From Helicobacter pylori (GTDB taxonomy: Bacteria > Campylobacterota > Campylobacteria > Campylobacterales > Helicobacteraceae): a stretch of DNA of 64,000 nucleotides. The translations under genes and the position numbers were made by a program. Positions 44,994 to 56,347 of the stretch are shown here, in pieces. The stretch is from assembly GCF_030062585.1 (NCBI RefSeq), contig NZ_CP071935.1, positions 1,318,627 to 1,382,626 of the forward strand, written 5' to 3'. The notes under the pieces are model-generated. The model saw only the letters and a list, made by a program, of their open reading frames with translations. It searched no databases and was not told the origin of the DNA. Each line of letters starts with the position of its first letter. The first letter of the stretch is position 1.

Positions 44994-45196
44994 TGGATTT
45001 TTGAAATCTGTTTTTGCAATTCCTTACCAAATTTCTTGGTGGTGGTGATGGGTTTTTTTCCGGTTTCTGCCACAGAGCCAAACGATTGCGATTGCAAACT
45101 TTTAAACATAAAAAACATTAAAAAAATTAAAATATAACAAAATAAAAAAAAGCAAATGGTAGGGAATAGCCAATTTTTGAGGTTAGAACTATTCAT
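44990..45196 (-). CDS. Small single-pass membrane protein upstream of flgM
   Basis: A 68-aa protein: a short N-terminus, one strongly hydrophobic helix (about residues 10-31, LFPTICFFLFCYILIFLMFF) and a basic cytoplasmic-type tail (KKFGKELQKQISKIH). The ATG at 45196 has AAAAGGCAAGG before it. Its stop lies within the flgM promoter. A single-helix motor accessory protein, FlgV, is known in Helicobacter and Campylobacter; whether this is it I cannot tell. Confidence 0.6.
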   Translation of the reverse strand: MNSSNLKNWLFPTICFFLFCYILIFLMFFMFKSLQSQSFGSVAETGKKPITTTKKFGKELQKQISKIH

Positions 45197-45227
45197 GACC
45201 TTGCCTTTTAAAGACTCCTATACCTTA

Positions 45228-45785
45228 CTACCCATGCGAACATGAGCAACCACAACCCCCACCTTTCTTTCCGCCATGACCCCCATGACCGCCACAGCAA
45301 CCTGTCCCACCGCCATGGTGTGAAGCTAAAATTTCTTCTTCGCTCACTTCTCTAAAACCTAAAACCTTGAAACGAAACGCTAAAGTTTTCCCAGCTAACG
45401 GGTGGTTATAATCCACCATCACATGCGTGTTGCTAAAGTCTTTGATAGTGGCTTGAATGGTTTGGTTGTCTTCAGTTTGCCCAAAAACGCTCATGCCTTT
45501 TTCTAATTCAATGCCTTCAAATTGATCTCTAGGGACTTCTTGCAAATAGCTGCTTTCATAAACCCCATAAGCTTCCTCTGGGGCGATAACAACCTCTTCC
45601 CACTCGCCAATTTGAGCCTTTAATACCGCTTTTTCTAACCCTGCTATGATCTGATTAGCGCCTATAATAAACTCTAAAGGCTCTTTAGAAATATTGCTGT
45701 CTAGCACAATGCTAGAGCCCTGCTCCCTCACTTCATATTCAATCAAAGCGGCTTGTTTGACTGATTCTAAATCATGGTTTTGCAT
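45228..45785 (-). CDS. slyD: SlyD-type peptidyl-prolyl isomerase with metal-binding tail
   Basis: A 185-aa FKBP/SlyD isomerase and chaperone. [20 protein letters not shown] and PEEAYGVYE are the FKBP blocks, and the inserted flap follows. [18 protein letters not shown] is the second FKBP segment. The last 35 residues are Gly/His/Cys-rich ([18 protein letters not shown], then CGCSCSHG) and bind nickel in SlyD proteins, a link to nickel supply for urease and hydrogenase. It starts inside the last codons of cpoB, in another frame. Confidence 0.94.
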   Translation of the reverse strand: MQNHDLESVKQAALIEYEVREQGSSIVLDSNISKEPLEFIIGANQIIAGLEKAVLKAQIGEWEEVVIAPEEAYGVYESSYLQEVPRDQFEGIELEKGMSVFGQTEDNQTIQATIKDFSNTHVMVDYNHPLAGKTLAFRFKVLGFREVSEEEILASHHGGGTGCCGGHGGHGGKKGGGCGCSCSHG

Positions 45786-46767
45786 GGTGGTGTTTCTCCT
45801 TGTTTTCTAAGATTTTTTGTGCCATTTTAGCTTGTTCGCTTGAAGGATACAAGTGTTGCAAAGTGTTTAAAAATTTATAATAGTTTTGATCGTCTTTGAT
45901 TTTTTTAAACGACCATGCCGTATGCCACAAAAGCACAGGCATGTAAGACGCTTTTTTATTTAAAAGAGCGCTCTCTTTGTAATACTTGATCGCTTCTCTG
46001 TATTTCTTTTCTCCATAAGCCACTTCTCCAAGAACATAACGCACATAATAAAGTCTGTAACTATTGGCTTCTAACCACAACAAACGCTCTTTGGCTTCTG
46101 CATAGGATTTGTTTCTAAAAAAAGACAGAGCTTCTTGAAAAATCTCTTTTTGCTTGGACAAATCTTTATCAAACTCCACTTTCGCCTTTTCTTGGGTTTT
46201 TTTCTCTTGATTTTTTGAGGCTTCGGCTTTTAAAGAGGGGTTTTTATTGGCCGGAACGCTTGATTTGAGCGGCTTTTCAGCTTTTTCCTCTTGTTCTTTG
46301 AGGGCTTTTTGGATTAAGGCGATTTGTGAAACCAAATCCTGGCTTAACTTGGTCAATAATTCACTCATCTCTTTGTTTTGCTTGTCTAACTGCTGGATAG
46401 CTTGCTGGTTAGCGCGAATCTCATTCCTCAAATCCTCTAAAGTTTGCGATTGCTGCTTTAATGTGTTAGCTTGCACTTCTTGCGAGGCTTTTAAGGCTCG
46501 CAAGGATTCTTCTTGGGAAAGGATAGCGTTATTGAGATCTTTAATCTTATTAGCCTGCCCTTCATAAACGCTCCTTAGACCCTCTTGAGCTTGAGTGTTA
46601 GCCTCTACTTGCGAATGGATTTTGGTCAAAATATTAGAAAAATTCTTACTATTGACTTGCAACTGCTTGAGTTCTTTTTTAGTAGCCCCGCTTTGCAAAT
46701 CAAATGCTGAAGGCTCCCCATTGAGAAAAAAGGGAGCGATAAAAGGGATAAAAAAAAGCCTTTTCAT
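45772..46767 (-). CDS. cpoB: Tol-Pal system coiled-coil/TPR protein (CpoB/YbgF)
   Basis: A 331-aa periplasmic protein with a signal peptide ([19 protein letters not shown]). A long coiled coil (about 30-155) mediates trimerisation, a Lys/Glu/Pro linker follows, and the C-terminal tetratricopeptide region holds [40 protein letters not shown] and [14 protein letters not shown]. The position after pal is the standard tol-pal order. Confidence 0.88.
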   Translation of the reverse strand: MKRLFFIPFIAPFFLNGEPSAFDLQSGATKKELKQLQVNSKNFSNILTKIHSQVEANTQAQEGLRSVYEGQANKIKDLNNAILSQEESLRALKASQEVQANTLKQQSQTLEDLRNEIRANQQAIQQLDKQNKEMSELLTKLSQDLVSQIALIQKALKEQEEKAEKPLKSSVPANKNPSLKAEASKNQEKKTQEKAKVEFDKDLSKQKEIFQEALSFFRNKSYAEAKERLLWLEANSYRLYYVRYVLGEVAYGEKKYREAIKYYKESALLNKKASYMPVLLWHTAWSFKKIKDDQNYYKFLNTLQHLYPSSEQAKMAQKILENKEKHHHAKP

Positions 46768-46774
46768 CCTAGAA

Positions 46775-47314
46775 TTACTTCACTAATTTGACATCCACTC
46801 TTCTGTTTTCTTTGTAACATTCTCTAGTTTTTTGGGTGCATTTGGGTTTGGTTTCACCAAAACTGATGGTTTTGATCATATCTTTTTCTACCCCTTTAAT
46901 GACTAAAGCGTTTTTCACGCTCAAAGTCCTTTTAACGCCAAGTGCTTGGTTGTATTCGCTAGAGCCAAATTCATCGGTATTGCCTTCCAAAAGCACTTGC
47001 ATGTGGTTTTCTTTAGCTTTTTGCACAATCTCATCTAAAGTCTCTTGATCGGATTCTTTGATCTCATACTTGTCAAAATCAAAATAAATAGAAGCGATGA
47101 TAGTCCCGCTCTCAATAGCCGGTTTTTCTTCAACCACTGGAGCTGGCTCTTGTTTAGGCTCTTCTTTCTCTGGAGCTGGTTCTGTAGTAACAGGTGCAGT
47201 CTGAACCGTTTTAGCGCTCACATCGCCAGCCACAGTCTTATTATCCATTTTATGACTACAGCCAGCTACCAATAAAAAAGCTACCAAGAAACTAAATGCA
47301 GAAGATCTCTTCAT
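46775..47314 (-). CDS. pal: Peptidoglycan-associated lipoprotein
   Basis: A 179-aa outer membrane lipoprotein. The lipobox is LVAGC, with Cys acylated near residue 19. A Pro/Glu-rich tether follows (about 35-65), then an OmpA-like peptidoglycan-binding domain with YFDFDKYEI and GNTDEFGSSEYNQALGVKR. I start at the ATG at 47314 (MKRSSAFSF) after GGAGAATTTATA. It is the anchor of the Tol-Pal complex and a known H. pylori antigen. Confidence 0.95.
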   Translation of the reverse strand: MKRSSAFSFLVAFLLVAGCSHKMDNKTVAGDVSAKTVQTAPVTTEPAPEKEEPKQEPAPVVEEKPAIESGTIIASIYFDFDKYEIKESDQETLDEIVQKAKENHMQVLLEGNTDEFGSSEYNQALGVKRTLSVKNALVIKGVEKDMIKTISFGETKPKCTQKTRECYKENRRVDVKLVK

Positions 47315-47380
47315 TATAAATTCTCCAAGAATCAAATTTTAATAAATGTAAATATTAACTCACATTCGCTTAATTTAACC

Positions 47381-48634
47381 TTACCAATCAAAGGCTTGTA
47401 TTTTCACATTCTTTAAAGGGAATAAAAAACTCTGATTATAGTCTAGCAAAATAAGCCCCATGGCGTATTCTTGGGGTGTCTTTTTGATATACATGATATT
47501 TCTCCCATCCGTAGAAAAACGAGGCATCTGGTTAGAGCCATTCACGGTAAGTCTGCGGATATATTTGCTGTTTAGAGTGATCAGATTCAAATTAAACACC
47601 GTTTTGCCAAATTCATTAAGGTTTTCTCGGCTCACATACACAATACTATCTTTATAAGCGTCAATGGATTCATTGCTTCTTCCTTCATAAAGGAGTTGCT
47701 CCGCGCTTTCTTTTAACCCCAATTTCTTCATGTAGATGTTAGGATAACCGGATCTATCCGAAACAAAAGCCATAGACTTGTCATCTTCTAAAAACACTCC
47801 TGAAACATCTATCCCAGGATAGCGCGTTATTTTAGTTTTAGTTTTTTTATGCGTGTCATACAAATACACATCCGGTTGGCCATCAGGGGCTAAAGACATT
47901 AAGATTTTAGAGCCATCAGAACTCACGCTAGAGACCACAGCCATTCCTTGAGAGCTAGCGATATTCTCATGAGTGGCTTTTTGAATGTTGTATTTTAAAA
48001 TCATGGGCGTTCTTTCGCCATACTGCGTGTAATAAAACTCCGTTTGCTCAGCGTTCGCCCATTTAGGGAAAATATTGAGCCTATTGTTTTTGATGATTTC
48101 TTTTTGATAACGCATCGTATAATCCGCTAGTGCGATGTTTGTGATTCCTGGTCCAATGTATTTAGAAAAAACGATCAGGCGCTTCATCCAAGCGATAGAA
48201 GGGGCTTTTAAATAATCATTCACCACAATGGCCATGTTGTGCGCTGCAAAAGGGTATAGATCTAAACTTACAATGGGGTAGTCAAAAGTCTTTTTGAGCG
48301 TTCCTGTATCCACATCATAAAGTTTTAATCGTGAAATTTTATTGCCGTTTTCTACCGCCACGCTCACAAGCGCTACAAGATGGACTTTTTTATCCTTGAG
48401 TTCTGCGTAATTGATAGCGCCTTGCTCTTTGTTTTGAGAAACATCAAAATGCTGGCTAGTCTTTAAATCGTTCGCTAAGACTTCATGCAATTTTAAAGCG
48501 TAATTGGCATCGTTGTCTATGGAGTAGCGCACTTCAATCTTAGGAAGTTTTTGAATGGTTTTAATAATATCTAGCGTTTTATCTGTTGCAAAAAGCCCTA
48601 TAGCGCTTATTAAAAAAAGCCATAAATATTTCAT
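47381..48634 (-). CDS. tolB: Tol-Pal beta-propeller protein TolB
   Basis: A 417-aa periplasmic protein with a signal peptide (YLWLFLISAIGLFA). An N-terminal domain (about 20-150) is followed by a six-bladed propeller with DxxxIYxxxxxSG-type repeats (SMAFVSDRSGYPNIYMKKLG, MSLAPDGQPDVYLYD, PRFSTDGRNIMYIKK). It binds Pal and peptidoglycan-linked partners. Its ATG overlaps the tolA stop by four bases (ATGA). Confidence 0.93.
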   Translation of the reverse strand: MKYLWLFLISAIGLFATDKTLDIIKTIQKLPKIEVRYSIDNDANYALKLHEVLANDLKTSQHFDVSQNKEQGAINYAELKDKKVHLVALVSVAVENGNKISRLKLYDVDTGTLKKTFDYPIVSLDLYPFAAHNMAIVVNDYLKAPSIAWMKRLIVFSKYIGPGITNIALADYTMRYQKEIIKNNRLNIFPKWANAEQTEFYYTQYGERTPMILKYNIQKATHENIASSQGMAVVSSVSSDGSKILMSLAPDGQPDVYLYDTHKKTKTKITRYPGIDVSGVFLEDDKSMAFVSDRSGYPNIYMKKLGLKESAEQLLYEGRSNESIDAYKDSIVYVSRENLNEFGKTVFNLNLITLNSKYIRRLTVNGSNQMPRFSTDGRNIMYIKKTPQEYAMGLILLDYNQSFLFPLKNVKIQAFDW

Positions 48635-49425
48635 TGTTCTTCCTTAGTGGTGAAATTAACTTTAATAGAAACCATGTTTCCTCCAGGATATGGGGGGAAA
48701 TCCACTTTCTTTAAATCATCTAAAAGGGTCATCACGCTCTTGTTATAATCCTTAAAATCAGAGTAACTAAGAATGGTATAATCAAACTCTCCATCTTTAG
48801 TGATCATAATCAGCGCGCTCACTGAAGCCTTGTGATAAAAAACGCCCCTCCAGCCTTTATATAAAATCTGATAGATTTGAGCGTACCACTCTTGGTAAGC
48901 CTTTTCATCAACCCCATCTTGTTTAGGAATTTGCAAATCTAAAGTCTTGTTTTTAACGCTTTCTAATTTTTGCGTGAATTGATTCAAATTTTGTTGCAAA
49001 CCTTTCAACATCTCTTGGTTTTCTTGGTTTTTTCTTAAGCGTTGCTGTTCTTTTAAACGCCTTTGCTCTTCTTCTTGCTCATTTTTTTGCTCATCTTTTT
49101 GAGCGTTTGTGTCTGTCTTTTCTTGAAAATCATTGAGTGAAGAAAAAATATTTTCAAGGCTTTCTTCAGGCTCTTCTTTGGGTTCTTCTTTAGGCTCTAA
49201 AAAATCGCCCTGTTTTTCCGTTACTTTTTCAATTTTTTCATTCTTTTTCTCGCTAGGCAGATCTTCTAAATTCAAGTCAATGGCTTGTTCGTCCTTTTTA
49301 TTTAAACCTAAAAGGATTTTCTCCGCTTCTTTATTGTGCTTTTCTAGCAACAAACCATATAATAACAAAGCATAGAGCAAGAACGCTAAAAAGCCAGAAA
49401 CAACAAAGATCGCGCTCTTACTCAT
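48631..49425 (-). CDS. tolA: TolA-like energy-coupling protein
   Basis: A 264-aa protein with one N-terminal membrane helix (IFVVSGFLAFLLYALLLYGLL). A long Glu/Lys/Gln-rich coiled domain follows (about 28-170). The small C-terminal TonB/TolA-like domain includes YAQIYQILYKGWRG and ALIMITKDGEFDYTILSYS. It would span the periplasm and transmit the TolQR proton-driven motion to the outer membrane. The family is recognised from architecture and operon place. Confidence 0.88.
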   Translation of the reverse strand: MSKSAIFVVSGFLAFLLYALLLYGLLLEKHNKEAEKILLGLNKKDEQAIDLNLEDLPSEKKNEKIEKVTEKQGDFLEPKEEPKEEPEESLENIFSSLNDFQEKTDTNAQKDEQKNEQEEEQRRLKEQQRLRKNQENQEMLKGLQQNLNQFTQKLESVKNKTLDLQIPKQDGVDEKAYQEWYAQIYQILYKGWRGVFYHKASVSALIMITKDGEFDYTILSYSDFKDYNKSVMTLLDDLKKVDFPPYPGGNMVSIKVNFTTKEEQ

Positions 49426-49443
49426 GCAAATTAGCCCTACTTT

Positions 49444-49845
49444 TTAAGGACTTGTAATTAAAGAAACTTTTAAAAAACCCGCTTCTTTAATCGTTTTTAA
49501 CAAATAAATCACTTTGTCATAGGTCAATCGCTTGTCCGCACGGATACTCACCCTAGTATCTTTATCGTATTTTTTAGAAAGCAAATTGAAAGTGTCCGGG
49601 AAAGAGTTGTATTCATAGGTTTGACTATCTATATAGATTTTTGCGTCTTTATCCATGCGTATCTCTATCACTTTATCTTGAGTGGCTCTAGCAGTTTTTG
49701 AACCAGAAGGCAAAGCAATCTCTTCTTTATAAGTGAGAGTGGGCGTCGTTACCATAAGAATAGCCAATAAAACAAGCATCACATCCACTAAGGGCGTGAT
49801 ATTGAGTTCTGGTTTGTCTTCATCCCAATAGTTATCATAATTCAT
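49444..49845 (-). CDS. tolR: TolR/ExbD-family proton channel subunit
   Basis: A 133-aa protein with one membrane helix holding the essential aspartate (ELNITPLVDVMLVLLAILMV, Asp near residue 21), followed by a periplasmic domain. With TolQ it forms the motor that energises TolA. Gene order (tolQ-tolR-tolA-tolB-pal) favours TolR over ExbD. Confidence 0.93.
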   Translation of the reverse strand: MNYDNYWDEDKPELNITPLVDVMLVLLAILMVTTPTLTYKEEIALPSGSKTARATQDKVIEIRMDKDAKIYIDSQTYEYNSFPDTFNLLSKKYDKDTRVSIRADKRLTYDKVIYLLKTIKEAGFLKVSLITSP

Positions 49846-49888
49846 AAAAACCTTCTAACTCCCTATTTAAGATATTTATAAAATCCCC

Positions 49889-50467
49889 TTAAAAGCTTTC
49901 TTTTTTAGAAGACAAAATATCCACTTGCATCTGCACATAAACCGATAAATCATACACCTTGCGTTTTAAAATCAAGTAAAAAGAATAGGCTGGAATGGCC
50001 GCTAAAATCCCTGCAGCGGTGGCAATAAGAGCCTTAGAAATAATGGGTGCGATCACTCCAAAAGAAGCTTGACCCAACGCGCCCAAATTGTTAAACGCTT
50101 CTAAAATTTCAACCACCGTTCCAAACAAGCCAATAAAGGGGGCTGTAGAAGAGATGATGCTCAACACCACTAAACCCGTCGTGCTTTGCTTAAGAACCTG
50201 GTGTTTCCAAGCCTGCAACAATTCATTAGAATACCTTTTGGTCTCATCATTTCTTTTTTTATTAAACATAAAATGCTCTGGAGCGTCTTGCACCCCATTA
50301 AGAATGTTAGACAAAGATTGCATCTCGCGCTTGAGTTCAATCTTTAACACAATGCTTTTATACAAAAAGACCCATAAAGTCATCACCAAATAAAGCGAAA
50401 TCCAAACTAAAACAAGCGTGGTAACAAACCCGCTCTTATTGAAAAAATAAACGATTGAATCGAACAT
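49889..50467 (-). CDS. tolQ: TolQ/ExbB-family proton channel subunit
   Basis: A 192-aa protein with three membrane helices (about 12-36, 100-125, 140-165), as the family requires. TAPFIGLFGTVVEILEAF and IAPIISKALIATAAGILAAI are the conserved channel segments. I start at the ATG at 50467, six bases after AAGGGG; longer in-frame starts overlap atpC and lack a site. It is ten bases downstream of atpC and so is likely transcribed with the atp operon. Confidence 0.93.
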   Translation of the reverse strand: MFDSIVYFFNKSGFVTTLVLVWISLYLVMTLWVFLYKSIVLKIELKREMQSLSNILNGVQDAPEHFMFNKKRNDETKRYSNELLQAWKHQVLKQSTTGLVVLSIISSTAPFIGLFGTVVEILEAFNNLGALGQASFGVIAPIISKALIATAAGILAAIPAYSFYLILKRKVYDLSVYVQMQVDILSSKKESF

Positions 50468-50477
50468 GATTATCCCC

Positions 50478-50849
50478 TTAAAGAGACTCAATCTTAGCCA
50501 GCACGCTAGAAACCGCTAACCTGTCAGAGCTTGCGTCCTCTAAAAGCCTTTTAGCCCTAGAAATCGCATCGTCTCTGTCATCTGATTCTTTTTTGATAAA
50601 GACCGCCCCATCGGCTAAAATATCCACATGCTCACCAGTCACTTCTGCATAGCCCCAACTGATCGCGATGTGTTCTCTTTGGCTCTCCGTTTCAATCTCA
50701 ACCACTCCCGCCTGAAGCAAGGTGATCATGTTGCTATGCCCATAAAGCACCCCAAATTCCCCTTCCACTCCTGGCAACACAACGCTTTTAACCTCTCCTG
50801 TATAAACTTCCCCCTCAGGAACTACCACACTAATTTTCAACAAAGCCAT
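50478..50849 (-). CDS. atpC: ATP synthase epsilon subunit
   Basis: A 123-aa rotor subunit. The N-terminal beta domain VVVPEGEVYTGEVKSVVLPG and GEFGVLYGHSNMITLL are the family blocks, and the C-terminal helices (DAISRAKRLLEDA) follow. Start: ATG at 50849; an in-frame GTG precedes it. Last of the atp genes here. Confidence 0.95.
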   Translation of the reverse strand: MALLKISVVVPEGEVYTGEVKSVVLPGVEGEFGVLYGHSNMITLLQAGVVEIETESQREHIAISWGYAEVTGEHVDILADGAVFIKKESDDRDDAISRAKRLLEDASSDRLAVSSVLAKIESL

Positions 50850-50859
50850 CACAAAACCC

Positions 50860-52275
<1,416 letters not shown>

Positions 52276-52292
52276 TTATTTTAATGTAATTT

Positions 52293-53198
52293 TTATTTTA
52301 GGGCTTCTACGCCAGCATTGATTTCTACTAGCTCGGTCGTAATCGCCTCTTGTCTGGCTTTATTATAAGAAATAGTTAAAGTTTTAACCAAATCTTTAGC
52401 GTTATTCGTCGCTGTATCCATAGCCTGCATTCTAGCACTATGCTCTGCGGCTAAAGAATCAATCAAAGCGTAGTATAAACTATACTCCACATATTTTTCT
52501 GCCAAAGAGTCTAAAATTTCATCTTCACTCCCGCTTGGCTCACTAGTAATAGTCTCTTGCGCCTCATTAGGATGAGGGTTTTGGTGGATGATTTTATACC
52601 CAATAGGCAAAATTGTTTTGACTCTTATTTCTTGACTGATCATGTTTTTAAAGCCATTATGAATGATGATGACCTTATCGGTTTTCCCACTCAAATAATC
52701 CTCTACCACTTTTTTCATGAATTCCTGCGCACGTTCATAATTAGGCATAGAACTCAAATTATTGATCTTGTCTAAAACCTCTATCCCGTTAAAGCTAAAA
52801 TACTCATTACCCTTTTTACCAATACCGCGCAAACGCACTTTAATGTCTTTTTCTTTGTATTCATTCGTGCATGCTAAAACTTTTTTAATGGTATTGGTGT
52901 TAAAGCCCCCACAAAGCCCCTTATCAGCTGTGATAAAAATAATATCCACTTTTTTGATTTCAAGTCTTTCTAATTCCCTAAAATACTTGCTTTGAATGTC
53001 TTCAATCCCTTGATTTTTCATCTTGGATAGCACATCATCAAACACAGCGTCTAGTTTCAGTGCATACGCTCTGGAATTTCTTGCAACTTCTTCAGCTTTT
53101 CTTAGCTTGGAAGTGGAAACGAGTTTCATCGCATGCGTGATTTTTTGCGTGTTTTTAACGCTTCCAATTTTCTTTCTAATGTCTCTTAAATTCGCCAT
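52293..53198 (-). CDS. atpG: ATP synthase gamma subunit
   Basis: A 301-aa central stalk. The N-terminal helix [20 protein letters not shown] and the C-terminal helix [20 protein letters not shown], continuing as [15 protein letters not shown], form the rotating coiled coil. [15 protein letters not shown] is the conserved middle block. Confidence 0.96.
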   Translation of the reverse strand: MANLRDIRKKIGSVKNTQKITHAMKLVSTSKLRKAEEVARNSRAYALKLDAVFDDVLSKMKNQGIEDIQSKYFRELERLEIKKVDIIFITADKGLCGGFNTNTIKKVLACTNEYKEKDIKVRLRGIGKKGNEYFSFNGIEVLDKINNLSSMPNYERAQEFMKKVVEDYLSGKTDKVIIIHNGFKNMISQEIRVKTILPIGYKIIHQNPHPNEAQETITSEPSGSEDEILDSLAEKYVEYSLYYALIDSLAAEHSARMQAMDTATNNAKDLVKTLTISYNKARQEAITTELVEINAGVEALK

Positions 53199-53212
53199 AT
53201 TCTAGCCGTCTC

Positions 53213-54724
53213 CTACTCGCTATAAGTGAGCTTAAATTCCTCTAAGACTTTTCTTAGCATGGCTTCTAAATCCTTATCTAGCACTTTTTTAGTGTGGATT
53301 TCTTCTAAAACTTGAGGGTATTTTGCTTCCAAGAAAGGGTGCAGTTGCTCTTCAAAATCCACGACTTTTTTCACGCTCACGCTGTCTAAAAAACCTTTAG
53401 CCCCAGCGTAAATAATGACCACTTGCTTTTCAATGGGCAAGGGCGAATAAGGGGCTTGTTTGAGCACTTCCACCATGCGTTGCCCCCTTTCTAATTGCTT
53501 TTTACTCGCTTCATCTAAATCAGAAGCGAATTGCGTGAAGGCTTGCAACTCTCTGTATTGCGCTAAATCCAGGCGCAAAGTCCCTGAAACCTGCTTGGTC
53601 GCTTTGATTTGAGCGGCCCCTCCAACCCTTGAAACCGATAAGCCCACATTGATAGCCGGGCGGATTCCTGAATAAAACAAATCCGTTTCTAAGAAAATTT
53701 GCCCATCTGTAATAGAAATGATATTCGTAGGGATATAAGCTGAAACATCGCCCGCTTGAGTTTCCACAATAGGGAGTGCGGTCAAAGAACCCGCACCTTT
53801 TTCATCGCAAAGTTTAGCCGCTCTTTCTAAAAGCCGTGAGTGGATATAAAACACATCTCCAGGAAAAGCCTCCCTACCTGGGGGTCTTCTCAAAATCAAA
53901 GAAATCTCTCTGTAAGCGACAGCATGCTTACTCAAATCATCATAAACGATTAAGGCATGGCGGGCATGATCTCTAAAGTATTCCCCCATAGCCACACCTG
54001 AATAAGGGGCTAAATATTGCATTGCAGCTGAATCTGAAGCCGAAGCGTTGATCACGACGCTGTATTCCATCGCTCCGTATTCTTCTAATTTGCGGACCAC
54101 TTGCGCGACAGTGGATTCTTTTTGCCCAATAGCCACATAGATACAGATCACATTTTGCCCTTTTTGGTTAATGATCGCATCGATCGCTACGGTGGTTTTA
54201 CCGGTTTGTTTATCCCCAATAATCAATTCCCTTTGCCCGCGCCCAATAGGCACCAACGCATCAATGGCTTTAATGCCAGTTTGTAAAGGCTCATGCACCG
54301 ATTTCCTGTCCATAATGCCTGGGGCTTTTTGCTCTATGAGACTAAATTCATTCGTTTCTATCTCACCCTTGCCATCAATAGGCTCACCCAAAGCGTTTAG
54401 CACACGCCCTACAACCGCATCGCCAACAGGAACTTTCATCAAACTCTTCGTGCGTTTAACGCTAGTCCCCTCTTTAATATTGTTGCCAAAACCAAACACA
54501 ATCACGCCAACGCTATCTTCTTCTAAATTAGCCGCAACGCCTTTATCCCCTGTTTCAAACTCCAGCACTTCATACGACATCACACCATTTAAGCCATAAA
54601 CCTTAGCCACACCATCAGCGTATGAAACGACTTTTCCTACTTCAGCCATATCGCAATCAAGTTCAAAATTCTTGATTTTTTCTTCAATAACCGAGCTGAT
54701 TTCTTCCAATTTTAGTTGGGACAT
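53213..54724 (-). CDS. atpA: ATP synthase alpha subunit
   Basis: A 503-aa non-catalytic F1 subunit. The P-loop is [17 protein letters not shown] (about 168-184). [20 protein letters not shown] and SISDTQ-like [15 protein letters not shown] are family blocks. [17 protein letters not shown] is the alpha/beta signature. Confidence 0.97.
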   Translation of the reverse strand: MSQLKLEEISSVIEEKIKNFELDCDMAEVGKVVSYADGVAKVYGLNGVMSYEVLEFETGDKGVAANLEEDSVGVIVFGFGNNIKEGTSVKRTKSLMKVPVGDAVVGRVLNALGEPIDGKGEIETNEFSLIEQKAPGIMDRKSVHEPLQTGIKAIDALVPIGRGQRELIIGDKQTGKTTVAIDAIINQKGQNVICIYVAIGQKESTVAQVVRKLEEYGAMEYSVVINASASDSAAMQYLAPYSGVAMGEYFRDHARHALIVYDDLSKHAVAYREISLILRRPPGREAFPGDVFYIHSRLLERAAKLCDEKGAGSLTALPIVETQAGDVSAYIPTNIISITDGQIFLETDLFYSGIRPAINVGLSVSRVGGAAQIKATKQVSGTLRLDLAQYRELQAFTQFASDLDEASKKQLERGQRMVEVLKQAPYSPLPIEKQVVIIYAGAKGFLDSVSVKKVVDFEEQLHPFLEAKYPQVLEEIHTKKVLDKDLEAMLRKVLEEFKLTYSE

Positions 54725-54746
54725 TATCTTTATCTCCTTAGATTGA

Positions 54747-55289
54747 TTAAATAGATTGAATAACCTGTTTTTCTATTTTCTTTAAAATATCTTCTTTAGA
54801 AAAGCCTATTTCTAAATCCAGGCTTGAAACGCTCAAAGAAACCCCTTTTTTAGACCAAGTGTCTTGAGCGATTTCTACAGGGGCGTTAAAACGCGCTTGC
54901 AATTTTTGTTGCACGGCTTCTAGTTCACTATTTTCAAGCTTTTCTGGGACTAAAAGCGTGGCTTCTAAAGTCCTTTTAGAATCAAAGGACAGCTCTTCAG
55001 CGACTAATTCCAGCATGTCAAGCCTGTTATTTTTTAACACCACTTCCATTACAGGCTTTAAAATTGAACATGCTTTTGTGGGAGTTATTTTTTCTAAAAC
55101 TTCTAACACAACCTCTTTTTTAACTTTTAAAGAAACATGGGCTAACACTTGATGGAGTTTGTGCAATTTTATAGCTTCTGCTAAATTTTTAAGCCCCACG
55201 ACAATTTCTTCTAATAACGCCAAATTATCCTTAGTGTGGTTTTTCAACGCCTTAGCGTAATGCTTGGAGATCACTTTTAAATCTTGCAT
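54747..55289 (-). CDS. atpH: ATP synthase delta subunit
   Basis: A 180-aa stator subunit that caps F1 and holds the b stalk. A helical N-terminal domain ([20 protein letters not shown]) is followed by the beta C-terminal domain ending [20 protein letters not shown]. Its ATG abuts the atpF stop. Confidence 0.93.
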   Translation of the reverse strand: MQDLKVISKHYAKALKNHTKDNLALLEEIVVGLKNLAEAIKLHKLHQVLAHVSLKVKKEVVLEVLEKITPTKACSILKPVMEVVLKNNRLDMLELVAEELSFDSKRTLEATLLVPEKLENSELEAVQQKLQARFNAPVEIAQDTWSKKGVSLSVSSLDLEIGFSKEDILKKIEKQVIQSI

Positions 55290-55805
55290 TTAAAGCCTTT
55301 GTTTCAAAATATTCACGCAATCTTGCGCATTGAAAGACACTTTTTTGCTCTCTCTTAGATCTTTAAAAACGCTTTCAACCAGCTCTCTTTTGATCTTTTT
55401 AACTTCTAAATCCATCAACGACTTAGAATTTTTGATCAAATTTTCCACATCTATTTTGGTTTGCAATTCGTATTTTTGCGTGATCGTGTAGGCTTCTTTA
55501 TTCGCATCAGAAATAATCAATTCAGCTTTTTCTTTGGCTTGCTCTAATTCTTTAAGGAGTTTTTTCTTATTTTCTTTACTCACTTTGAGTTGGGCTTGAA
55601 TTTCTTCTAAGCGTTTGGAGATTTCAAGGCTTTTGGAGTGTAAAAATGAACGCAATCTTTTAGCCAAAAAATACCACAAGATCCCCACAAACAAGAGAAA
55701 ATTTAAAGATCGCTCTATAATGTCTGTTTGTGAAATATCCAATCCAGTAGCGTACAAAGGGCTTAAAAGGATCAAAAACCCTAACACTATTTTAACTAAC
55801 ACCAT
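55290..55805 (-). CDS. atpF: ATP synthase b subunit
   Basis: A 171-aa peripheral stalk protein. It has an N-terminal signal-like hydrophobic stretch ([17 protein letters not shown]) and a membrane helix ([16 protein letters not shown]). A long charged coiled coil follows. It pairs with the b'-type protein encoded just upstream. Confidence 0.93.
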   Translation of the reverse strand: MVLVKIVLGFLILLSPLYATGLDISQTDIIERSLNFLLFVGILWYFLAKRLRSFLHSKSLEISKRLEEIQAQLKVSKENKKKLLKELEQAKEKAELIISDANKEAYTITQKYELQTKIDVENLIKNSKSLMDLEVKKIKRELVESVFKDLRESKKVSFNAQDCVNILKQRL

Positions 55806-55808
55806 CTA

Positions 55809-56243
55809 TCAACTCCCTAAACCCATAGCCACACGCTTGTTTAATTCGTCTTCAAATACCGGCATTTGCGCTTGCAATTGCTCTTTTAGCGCTTGCTTTT
55901 CATTTTGCAATTGCTTTGCGAACGCTTCAAACTCTTGATTGAGTTCGTTCTCTTTTTGCTTGATCACAGCGTCATAAGACTCTGTGGCTTTTTGAATCGC
56001 TTCTGCTAACATTTCTCTGCGCTTTTCAGCGGCTTCTTTAAGAAGAGTCTCAATTTGATGGCCAATCTCCACGCTTTGGGTGTTATCCGTTTTGATTTTA
56101 GCCAAGCTATCCTTTATCTCTGCCTGTCTGTTATCCATAAAAGCCAACAAAGGCCTATACACCCAAACATTCATCGCCCACAACAACAACACAAACACTA
56201 CAAAAACGACCGCCATTAAATAGGGGTTAACCGATATATTCAT
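55809..56243 (-). CDS. atpF': ATP synthase b'-type subunit
   Basis: A 144-aa second b-type subunit with one membrane helix (MAVVFVVFVLLLWAMNVWVY) and a coiled-coil stalk (KEAAEKRREMLAEAIQKATE). Having both b and b' is characteristic of epsilonproteobacteria. First gene of the atp operon here; subunits a and c are encoded elsewhere. The 104-base gap to parB may hold its promoter (TTAACTCTATCTTAAC and similar AT-rich runs), but none is convincing. Confidence 0.9.
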   Translation of the reverse strand: MNISVNPYLMAVVFVVFVLLLWAMNVWVYRPLLAFMDNRQAEIKDSLAKIKTDNTQSVEIGHQIETLLKEAAEKRREMLAEAIQKATESYDAVIKQKENELNQEFEAFAKQLQNEKQALKEQLQAQMPVFEDELNKRVAMGLGS

Positions 56244-56347
56244 GACCTATTTCTTTCATCCTAAAAATATTTGAAACTCGCACTTGTTATAAAAACATTA
56301 ACTCTATCTTAACAAAAAATCGCTTAAAAATTGAGAATATCTAAGCG

